Shown here: one piece after another, positions 1 to 4,560 of the stretch
Position numbering within the stretch: position 1 is the stretch's first letter
Layout: each line of letters begins with the position of its first letter
Source of the DNA: an uncultured Treponema sp.
GTDB taxonomy: Bacteria > Spirochaetota > Spirochaetia > Treponematales > Treponemataceae
DNA length: 5,765 nt
Direction of reading: 5' to 3'
NCBI GenBank assembly: GCA_937891125.1
Contig: CALAEZ010000334.1
Span: forward strand, 1-5,765
Notes under the pieces: generated by a model
Database searches by the model: none
What the model saw: the letters and a program-made list of their open reading frames with translations, nothing else
What the model was told of the DNA's origin: nothing
Made by a program: the position numbers and the translations under genes

Positions 1-50
1 GGCGACCACCGAGATCTACACTCTTTCCCTACACGACGCTCTTCCGATCT
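1..50 (+). other. Illumina P5/TruSeq universal adapter remnant (artefact)
   Basis: These bases match, from memory and without a visible mismatch, bases 9 to 58 of the standard Illumina P5/TruSeq universal adapter. They start GGCGACCACCGAGATC and end CTCTTCCGATCT, which is exactly where insert DNA is ligated. The stretch is library sequence left in the assembly, not genomic DNA. It means the left end of this window is a contig end, and nothing upstream of base 51 should be read as promoter, ribosome binding site or coding sequence. Confidence 0.98.
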
Positions 51-680
51 ATGAAGGCAAACGATTTTGTTTTACTATCTGACTATGTTCCGCATATTGT
101 GCAGGAAATCCGCTATTATTCTACCTACAATTTTGTTGGCGAGCGCATTGACGGGTATGAAGAGCCGTGTGCACTGTTGACGCGCGAGGCAGCCCGTGCG
201 CTAAAAACAGTCAGTAACGAAATGATGGTGCAAGGCTATCGTTTAAAAGTGTTTGATGCCTACAGACCTGCTTCTGCCGTAAAGCATTTTGTGCTCTGGG
301 GGCTTGAAGATCAGGATGTGCGCATGAAGCCGTATTTTTACCCCGCGCTCGAAAAGCAGGAGCTTTTTGCTAAAGGCTACATAGCAAAGCAGTCGAGCCA
401 CAGCCGCGGAAGCACGGTCGATTTGACGCTTTTAGACATGCAGACGGGGAAAGAAATTGACATGGGAAGCCCGTTTGACTTATTCAGCGAAGTGTCGCAT
501 CCCGATTACCGTGGGAGCGCCATTACCGATGAGCAGTATGAAAACCGCATACGCTTACAGAGCGTTATGGTGCGAAACGGTTTTGTGCCGATAGACTGCG
601 AATGGTGGCATTTTACGCTGAAAGATGAGCCATATCCGGATACATATTTTGATTTTCCCGTTTCGAAAGCTTCTGTTTGA
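51..680 (+). CDS. VanX-type D-alanyl-D-alanine dipeptidase (peptidase M15D)
   Basis: This is a zinc dipeptidase predicted to split D-Ala-D-Ala. The 209 residues compare with about 202 in VanX and align over the whole length as I recall that protein. The family's active-site set is present: Arg72 in FDAYRP, zinc ligands His117 and Asp124 in SSHSRGSTVDLTL, catalytic Glu184 and zinc ligand His187 in CEWWHF. The C-terminal DEPYPDTYFDFPV block is also typical. I see no clear signal peptide, so a cytoplasmic enzyme is likely. The ATG directly abuts adapter sequence, so no native ribosome binding site can be seen and the true start could lie further upstream. No VanH- or VanA-like ligase is next to it, so a role in peptidoglycan turnover or D-Ala salvage is more likely than vancomycin resistance; that role is inference. 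The following gene has its own promoter. Confidence 0.92.
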   Translation: MKANDFVLLSDYVPHIVQEIRYYSTYNFVGERIDGYEEPCALLTREAARALKTVSNEMMVQGYRLKVFDAYRPASAVKHFVLWGLEDQDVRMKPYFYPALEKQELFAKGYIAKQSSHSRGSTVDLTLLDMQTGKEIDMGSPFDLFSEVSHPDYRGSAITDEQYENRIRLQSVMVRNGFVPIDCEWWHFTLKDEPYPDTYFDFPVSKASV

Positions 681-693
681 CAAGGCTAACAAC

Positions 694-722
694 TGTACAA
701 ATTGCGGAAGTTGGCTTATAAT
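694..722 (+). promoter_or_regulatory. Sigma70-type promoter of the SDR gene
   Basis: A perfect -10 hexamer TATAAT lies at 717-722. A 4-of-6 -35 hexamer TGTACA lies at 694-699, with a 17-base spacer. Transcription should start near 729, leaving a leader of about 58 bases before the ATG at 787. A small inverted repeat, CAACT (690-694) and AGTTG (709-713), overlaps the -35 box and spacer and could be an operator half-site pair. That last point is weak because the arms are only five bases. Confidence 0.7.
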
Positions 723-733
723 AACCTAAAGTA

Positions 734-768
734 GCGCTGCTCAAGGCGCGCCGCATCTGCGGATTTTT
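734..768 (+). promoter_or_regulatory. Structured leader of the SDR gene, possible weak terminator or attenuator
   Basis: Two short GC-rich stems lie between the promoter and the ribosome binding site. The first pairs GCGCT (734-738) with GGCGC (745-749, one GU pair). The second pairs CCGC (751-754) with GCGG (759-762) and is followed by ATTTTT (763-768). The second stem plus T-run resembles a small intrinsic terminator. It could end transcripts from the dipeptidase gene or attenuate the SDR transcript. The stems are short, so this is tentative. Confidence 0.3.
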
Positions 769-786
769 AAAGTATAAGGAGTTTAT

Positions 787-1560
787 ATGTCTTCATTGTT
801 TGATTTAAAAGGGAGAGTCGCCATTGTTACCGGCTGTTCAACAGGACTTGGTGTTCAGATGGCAAAAGCACTTGCCGCTAACGGAGCTAAAATTGTTGCC
901 ATTGCGCGCCGTCAGGAATTGATTGACGCTGTTGCAAAGGAAATCAGCGACACCTACAAGGTAGAAACGCTTGCATTGCGCTGCGACATTACCGACACCA
1001 AAATGGTTGATGAAACCGTGAAAGCGGTGCTTGCAAAATTTGGTAGAATCGACATTTTGGTAAACAATGCGGGAACAGGCGCCGTAGCTCCCGCAGAAGA
1101 TATTACTGACGATCAGTTTAACGGGGAAATGAACGTTGACCTGTTTGGCACATTCCGTGTTGCACGCGCTGTCGCTAAGCAAGCGATGATTCCTGCAAAA
1201 TACGGTAGGATCATCAATATTGCGTCTATGTACGGGCTTGTTGGCAACAAGATTGCGGGAAGCGCTCCGTATCATGCAGCAAAGGGTGGTGTTGTAAACC
1301 TGACTCGTGCTTTGGCAGCAGAGTGGGGTAAGTACAACATTACGGTGAACGCAATCTGTCCGGGCTATTTCTACACGCCGCTTACCAAGGAAACGCTTGA
1401 CAGCGACTTCTTCCAGCAGAACGCAAAGACGATGATTCCGATGGAGCGCTACGGAAACGAAGGCGAGCTTGACAGCGCCGCCGTATTCCTGGCAAGTCCT
1501 GCTTCAAGCTACGTAACTGGCGTAAATCTTCCAGTAGACGGCGGTTACACCGCAATGTAA
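787..1560 (+). CDS. SDR family oxidoreductase, gluconate 5-dehydrogenase/KduD-like
   Basis: A classical short-chain dehydrogenase/reductase of 257 residues with one Rossmann domain. Visible motifs in order: the nucleotide-binding TGxxxGLG at 15-22, Asp67 in the CDITD adenine-pocket segment, NNAG at 93-96, and the tetrad Asn116, Ser147, Tyr162 and Lys166 (YHAAK). PG follows at 192-193 and VDGG at 250-253. At the end of the second strand there is Ala40-Arg41 where NAD enzymes carry an acidic residue, so NADP(H) is the likelier cofactor. Overall it resembles the gluconate 5-dehydrogenase and 2-keto-3-deoxygluconate 5-dehydrogenase group, but the substrate cannot be read from sequence. The start is supported by TAAGGAG at 775-781, five bases before the ATG. 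It is a single-gene unit with its own promoter and a strong terminator. No other sugar-acid gene is adjacent, so the pathway is open. Confidence 0.9.
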   Translation: MSSLFDLKGRVAIVTGCSTGLGVQMAKALAANGAKIVAIARRQELIDAVAKEISDTYKVETLALRCDITDTKMVDETVKAVLAKFGRIDILVNNAGTGAVAPAEDITDDQFNGEMNVDLFGTFRVARAVAKQAMIPAKYGRIINIASMYGLVGNKIAGSAPYHAAKGGVVNLTRALAAEWGKYNITVNAICPGYFYTPLTKETLDSDFFQQNAKTMIPMERYGNEGELDSAAVFLASPASSYVTGVNLPVDGGYTAM

Positions 1561-1592
1561 CCAAAACGGCAGCTTCTTGCCGTGTACATTGT

Positions 1593-1627
1593 GCTGCTGC
1601 GCTCTATAGCACAGCAGCTTTTTTTTT
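1593..1627 (+). terminator. Intrinsic terminator after the SDR gene
   Basis: A stem pairs GCTGCTGCGC (1593-1602) with GCACAGCAGC (1609-1618), ten positions with one C-A mismatch. The loop is six bases, and nine T follow (1619-1627). A smaller hairpin, ACGGCA/TGCCGT (1566-1571 with 1578-1583), precedes it. Confidence 0.88.
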
Positions 1628-1635
1628 GCTATACT
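1627..1635 (+). promoter_or_regulatory. Extended -10 promoter element for the 1643 operon
   Basis: TGCTATACT (1627-1635) fits the extended -10 consensus TGnTATAAT in eight of nine positions, counting n. No good -35 box exists; the best candidate, ATAGCA at 1606-1611, matches three of six and lies inside the upstream terminator stem. Transcription would be expected to begin six to eight bases after 1635, at or within a base of the ATG at 1643, giving a leaderless or nearly leaderless message. Only GGCGG (1637-1641) stands before the ATG, with almost no spacing, so it is a poor ribosome binding site. Confidence 0.5.
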
Positions 1636-1642
1636 CGGCGGT

Positions 1643-2473
1643 ATGAATGAAATACGGCAGCTGGCTGCTGCTATTACGGAAAAATACGGTGTTGTAAAAC
1701 GCGCACGCGGCTGTTTTTTATATACGGCAAAGGGTGTCCGTCTTACCGACTTGTATCAAGAGTCTGGACGCGCAATTTTAGGCTGGGGAAGCTCTTCAGG
1801 CACCTCTGCATTCACGGTGCTGAAAAATGTGCTTTCCCGCGGGGCAACCGGTAGCTTTGATACAGACTACACTCCTCGTGCAGACGGCAGTGCCGCCTCG
1901 CAGCTTTCGCGTGCGGTAAGCGCTCTGCTTGCAGACAGTCGCACTGTCTGGCTGTTTGCGTCGCGTAGTGAAGCGCTTTCGTGCGCATTACAGCTTGCTC
2001 CAGAACATACCGCGTGCTACAAGCCTTGGGCAGAGCATGCATGCTGGAGCGAAGAGAGCGCTGTTGTTATCGAGCCGCCGCTTCCGCTTGCGCTGTCGCT
2101 GTCTGTTCTTGCGCTAAAGCCCGAGCTTTCATCTGCTTCGGCTGCGCAGGCGCTGTTAGCTGATAAATCCGTGCGCGTGGCATCTCCACTTGTTGCCGCG
2201 GCTACGCGTTCTCTCTACGACTTAAAAAAGGCGCTGCAAGAACGCGAAGAAAAGCATTTTTTTCTGTATGATACGGTGGTGACAAAGTATTGGACGCGAA
2301 AAGGACCGTATCTGTATCCAAAAATTCCCGAAGAGCGCTATGCAGATTTTGTGCTGCATTGCCTTTCTCAAGCATTGGTTGTAAGCCCGCTGTATAATCA
2401 GCCTTCAATTGTGCCCTTTGGTGCTGACCGCGGTGTTTTTAGAGCGCTCGAAAAAAATCCGTTTATCGTATGA
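1643..2473 (+). CDS. Hypothetical protein with faint class-III aminotransferase-like features
   Basis: I do not recognise this 276-residue protein with certainty. Residues 20-50 (RARGCFLYTAKGVRLTDLYQ, then RAILGWG) resemble the N-terminal strand region of class-III PLP aminotransferases, which read as a G-Y-hydrophobic-D-x-x-G-x-x-hydrophobic-D pattern followed by LGH. Residues 85-118 (AASQLSRAVSALLAD, then VWLFASRSEALSCALQLA) resemble the cofactor phosphate-binding GSEAN helix, but with ASRSEAL in place of GSEAN. No clear Schiff-base lysine context is present, and the protein is far shorter than the usual 400-450 residues. It may therefore be a PLP-free relative. The C-terminal third has no cysteine-rich, membrane or repeat features. 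It is first in a run of four genes and shares ATGA with the membrane protein that follows. The ATG at 1643 has no good ribosome binding site; it may be read from a leaderless message. Function unknown. Confidence 0.75.
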   Translation: MNEIRQLAAAITEKYGVVKRARGCFLYTAKGVRLTDLYQESGRAILGWGSSSGTSAFTVLKNVLSRGATGSFDTDYTPRADGSAASQLSRAVSALLADSRTVWLFASRSEALSCALQLAPEHTACYKPWAEHACWSEESAVVIEPPLPLALSLSVLALKPELSSASAAQALLADKSVRVASPLVAAATRSLYDLKKALQEREEKHFFLYDTVVTKYWTRKGPYLYPKIPEERYADFVLHCLSQALVVSPLYNQPSIVPFGADRGVFRALEKNPFIV

Positions 2474-2763
2474 GTCAGCAGGAAATCGTTCTTTTTATCA
2501 TAAGGCTTATTCTCTCTGGGCTTGCGTCGTTTTTTGCCATCTTGCTTTGGAATAAAACGCGCGATATAGCCTGGATGAGCATTGTTGCAGGCGCAATCAT
2601 CGGATATGCAGGACTGGTGTTTGATATGCTTGTTCGCTTTGGCTTTGCGCCGCAAGGCAAGTGGCTTATTTTTGGCATTCCGCTTTCCACGCTACTGTTT
2701 GCAAGTATTCCAAGTCTTTTTTTTATTATAGCGTTTATCATCATGCTCTGTAGAAAAAATTAG
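2470..2763 (+). CDS. Small conserved-type membrane protein, three transmembrane helices
   Basis: A 97-residue, strongly hydrophobic protein. Likely membrane segments are at about 5-26, 34-56 and 66-93; the last is long and could be a broken or tilted helix. The NKTRDIAWM segment (28-36) lies between the first two helices and RFGFAPQGK (56-64) between the second and third. The protein ends with a basic tail CRKN. The ATG overlaps the stop of the gene before it (ATGA at 2470-2473), and no Shine-Dalgarno sequence stands upstream, so translation is probably coupled to that gene. I associate this layout, including the TRDIAWM motif, with treponemal hypothetical proteins, but this is memory, not a search. 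Function unknown; a membrane partner for the protein upstream is a reasonable guess. Confidence 0.75.
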   Translation: MSQQEIVLFIIRLILSGLASFFAILLWNKTRDIAWMSIVAGAIIGYAGLVFDMLVRFGFAPQGKWLIFGIPLSTLLFASIPSLFFIIAFIIMLCRKN

Positions 2764-2775
2764 GGGGAGTGTCGT

Positions 2776-3231
2776 ATGACTTCACAGGCTTTTTGGGAGC
2801 AGTATCTTACTGAAACGGGACAACAGCGTGAAGACGCTTCGTATGCTGGCGAGTTGCAGTTTGAAAATACGGGTGCCGTTGGGCAGACACAGCTTCTGCT
2901 GCTTTTAAGCGGCAAAAAAACGGCGCTGTTCAGTCCTTTTGATTTTTATGTTATCAATCGGCTGCCGCTACCGCTGACCGGCGCGTTCTATCTGGTGGTG
3001 GATAGCACCCGTGAGCCTGAGTGCATTATTGAGCTTACCGATGTGCAGGTGCTTCCATTTGGAGAAGTGACCTGGGAGATGGCACAGCTTGAAGGCGAAG
3101 ACGCTGATTTTGACGCATGGAAGGACAAGCAGCGCGAATACTTAGAAGAAGAAGCAGCTTTAAGCGGCTTTGACGTGAATGCGGAAACAAAGCTACTGTT
3201 TGAAAAATTTCGGGTAGTCTATCGGCGGTAG
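2776..3231 (+). CDS. ASCH domain-containing protein
   Basis: A 151-residue soluble protein matching the ASCH (PUA-like beta-barrel) family pattern. An N-terminal FWEQYL helix (6-11) leads to LLLLLSGKKTA (40-50), the family's conserved SGxKTA segment. The core runs PLPLTGAFYLVVDSTREPECIIELTDVQVLPFGEV at about 64-98, then EGED (106-109), Trp115, a charged helix, and the closing FRVVY (145-149). Known ASCH proteins bind RNA or act on it or on modified nucleosides; which applies here cannot be told. The start is supported by GGGGAG at 2764-2769, six bases before the ATG. It starts 12 bases after the upstream membrane gene, in the same direction. The segment at 50-62 (ALFSPFDFYVIN) departs from the usual TATxS-like continuation, so the active pocket may be altered. 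Confidence 0.82.
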   Translation: MTSQAFWEQYLTETGQQREDASYAGELQFENTGAVGQTQLLLLLSGKKTALFSPFDFYVINRLPLPLTGAFYLVVDSTREPECIIELTDVQVLPFGEVTWEMAQLEGEDADFDAWKDKQREYLEEEAALSGFDVNAETKLLFEKFRVVYRR

Positions 3232-3247
3232 TGCGCCGATATATCGG
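3220..3247 (+). repeat. Overlapping palindromes across the ASCH stop codon
   Basis: TATCGGCG (3220-3227) pairs perfectly with CGCCGATA (3234-3241), an eight-base-pair stem whose six-base loop holds the TAG stop. CCGATATATCGG (3236-3247) is a second perfect 12-base palindrome that shares the right arm, so the two structures exclude each other. No T-run follows, so it is not an intrinsic terminator. It lies 15 bases upstream of the ribosome binding site of the next gene and may be an RNA processing or translation-control element, or a protein binding site. Confidence 0.5.
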
Positions 3248-3272
3248 TGAGCTTTTATAGCAGGAGGATTAT

Positions 3273-3674
3273 ATGGCAAGTAATCAGAAAAGAGGCATTG
3301 GAATTCTGCTTGTGCAGATTGCGCTTGCGCTGTATCTGGCAGTAACTGGACTGTGTATGCTGGGGGTTGGTGGCACCATAAAGAGCGTACAGGCGACAAA
3401 GGCGGTATATGCGCTGTTTAGTGGCGATTTGGCAAAAATCGTCGCAATAGTGCTTGGTATTGTGCTGTTGCTCTGCGGCATTGTGCTTGTGGTGTGCATG
3501 TTTGCCGACATGCATCGCCTTGACACGCTTTTAAAGCTTGTGTCACTTATTGCATGGATTGTCATGGCAGTAATCATTGATGTGCTGAATTTTAAAGGAT
3601 GCAGCATGGAATGGGTACTGAATGTAGCAAAAGATCTGCTGATTATCGGCGGGCTTATGGCAATCGCTGACTAA
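3273..3674 (+). CDS. Hypothetical membrane protein, four transmembrane helices
   Basis: A 133-residue integral membrane protein that I cannot assign to a family. Hydrophobic helices are expected at about 8-31, 55-77, 86-104 and 114-131. A loop of about 20 residues (35-54, with TIKSVQATK) lies between the first two helices, and MHRLD (80-84) lies between the second and third. Basic residues KR near the N-terminus suggest the N-terminus is cytoplasmic. The start is well supported: AGGAGG at 3262-3267, five bases before the ATG. It is the last gene of the plus-strand run, 41 bases after the ASCH gene, and is followed by the strong terminator. Function unknown. Confidence 0.75.
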   Translation: MASNQKRGIGILLVQIALALYLAVTGLCMLGVGGTIKSVQATKAVYALFSGDLAKIVAIVLGIVLLLCGIVLVVCMFADMHRLDTLLKLVSLIAWIVMAVIIDVLNFKGCSMEWVLNVAKDLLIIGGLMAIAD

Positions 3675-3693
3675 CGAGCCGCCTACAGAAAAG

Positions 3694-3731
3694 AAAAGCG
3701 CCAATGTGAAAGCTCACGTTGGCGCTTTTTT
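3694..3731. terminator. Bidirectional intrinsic terminator
   Basis: A 12-base-pair stem (3698-3709 with 3714-3725, one GU pair, loop AAGC) is flanked by AAAA on the left and six T (3726-3731) on the right. On the plus strand it ends the operon at 1643-3674. On the minus strand the same stem is followed by TTTTCTTTT and lies three bases past the tRNA gene, so it ends that transcript too. Confidence 0.93.
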
Positions 3732-3733
3732 GT

Positions 3734-3807
3734 TGACCCATATGCGATTCGAACGCACCACCTGCTGCTTAGGAGGCAGCCGCTCTATCCAAATGAGCTA
3801 ATGGATC
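3734..3807 (-). tRNA. tRNA-Arg (anticodon CCU)
   Basis: The 74-base minus-strand sequence folds as a full cloverleaf. The acceptor stem is GATCCAT with ATGGGTC (one GU), discriminator A. The D stem is GCTC/GAGC around ATTTGGATA. The anticodon stem is GCTGC/GCAGC with loop CTCCTAA, giving anticodon CCU, which reads AGG. The variable loop is AGGTG, and the T arm is GTGCG-TTCGAAT-CGCAT. The CCA end is not encoded; the next bases are ACA, so CCA must be added by the nucleotidyltransferase. It lies between its own promoter and a terminator shared with the convergent operon. Confidence 0.96.
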
Positions 3808-3818
3808 AAACTGGAAGT

Positions 3819-3847
3819 ACTATAGCAGAAAAGAGAACTTAGGGCAA
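3819..3847 (-). promoter_or_regulatory. Promoter of the tRNA-Arg gene
   Basis: Read on the minus strand, an extended -10 TGCTATAGT has its hexamer TATAGT at 3819-3824. A -35 hexamer TTGCCC lies at 3842-3847 (four of six matches), with a 17-base spacer. The expected start point is about 3812, five bases before the mature tRNA end at 3807. Confidence 0.65.
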
Positions 3848-3881
3848 CGAGCAACAGTCAGGATTTGCTTCTGCGCTGCGC

Positions 3882-3900
3882 GTGCACAAGGCAAGTGCAC
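3882..3900. repeat. Hairpin downstream of the HAD phosphatase gene
   Basis: GTGCAC at 3882-3887 and 3895-3900 form a perfect six-base-pair stem with loop AAGGCAA, starting four bases after the phosphatase stop on the minus strand. No T-run follows on either strand, so it is unlikely to be an efficient intrinsic terminator. It may protect the mRNA 3' end or mark a processing point before the tRNA. The rest of the gap (3808-3903) holds only the tRNA promoter. Confidence 0.4.
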
Positions 3901-3903
3901 ATA

Positions 3904-4560
3904 TTACGAGTAGGCACCTTCTAAGAACTCTGGAATTGCGTACACTTCTTCAACGCCGCTTACCAGAATACCGCCCATCCCTAGCTCAAGCGGCAGTGCA
4001 AGGTCTATGTCAAAGCGGTCACCAATCGAAATACATTCGCCGGGCGCAGCGCCTGTTTTTTTCATGGCAAGCTCTAATGGCTCCCGCGCCGGCTTTGACT
4101 TAAAGCAGGTGTCTAGCCCAATAATGTCTGGCAGCAGCTGGCTTACCCCGAGTGCTTCGAGCGTTTTCCGCGCCGGCTCAACAGGATTGTTGGTAACACA
4201 GATAAGCTTATAATGCATGGAAAGGGCAGTAAGCGCCTTAGCAAGCTTTTCATCTTTCTGCAGGTAATCAAAAGGATTAAACAGCGTCTTGCGCCACTCT
4301 ATGCTTTCTTCAATGGAAATGCCGAATGCAACAAGCAGATTTCCTAAGCTAATGCGCGCACCATTATGCTCCTGTGCCCACTTTTTGCGGTAGTCGCTGA
4401 CTAAGGCGCGTGCGTCATTTGCTGAAATGTCGCGGAGTGTCGCAAAGTAGCGAATCTGGCTGTCGATTTGCTCGTGGGCGTATTCGGGGCATGTGTACAG
4501 CGTGCTGTCAATGTCAAAAATAAGCGTTTTAGGATGAAGCGGAAACTGATAAATCTGCAT
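3904..4560 (-). CDS. HAD superfamily phosphatase, pyrimidine 5'-nucleotidase-like
   Basis: A 218-residue cytoplasmic haloacid dehalogenase-type phosphatase. Motif I is FDIDSTLY, with nucleophile Asp16 and acid/base Asp18. Motif II is Thr123 in ICVTNN. Motif III is Lys156 in KSKPARE. Motif IV is GDRFDID at 180-186, with Asp181 and Asp186 or Asp184 for magnesium. The helical cap lies between motifs I and II (about 25-110). The DxDxTLY start and small helical cap are typical of the pyrimidine 5'-nucleotidase-like group, but members also act on sugar phosphates. The start is well supported: GGAG at 4567-4570 lies six bases before the ATG. The ATG follows the kinase stop with no gap (TAAATG), so the two genes are co-transcribed and probably translationally coupled. 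A sugar phosphate related to the kinase product is a plausible substrate; that is inference. Confidence 0.88.
   Translation of the reverse strand: MQIYQFPLHPKTLIFDIDSTLYTCPEYAHEQIDSQIRYFATLRDISANDARALVSDYRKKWAQEHNGARISLGNLLVAFGISIEESIEWRKTLFNPFDYLQKDEKLAKALTALSMHYKLICVTNNPVEPARKTLEALGVSQLLPDIIGLDTCFKSKPAREPLELAMKKTGAAPGECISIGDRFDIDLALPLELGMGGILVSGVEEVYAIPEFLEGAYS

Noticed and set aside
677..682. Perfect TTGACA overlapping the dipeptidase stop codon
   Set aside because: No -10 hexamer lies 16 to 18 bases downstream; the TATAAT at 717 is 34 bases away and pairs better with TGTACA at 694-699.
838..1275. 145-residue open frame on the minus strand
   Set aside because: It lies wholly inside the well-supported SDR gene and its product has no recognisable motif; it is an antisense shadow.
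1593..1680. Repeated GCTGCTG/CAGCAG motifs as a possible tandem repeat
   Set aside because: The copies in 1593-1618 are the two arms of the terminator, and those near 1660-1672 are coding; there is no regular period.
2398..2744. Two minus-strand open frames opposite the small membrane gene
   Set aside because: The plus-strand frame has a hydrophobic-helix pattern and ATGA coupling; the opposite frames show only composition-driven residues.
3734..3807. tRNA as an integration (attachment) site
   Set aside because: No integrase, no repeated tRNA 3' end and no mobile gene is visible in the window.
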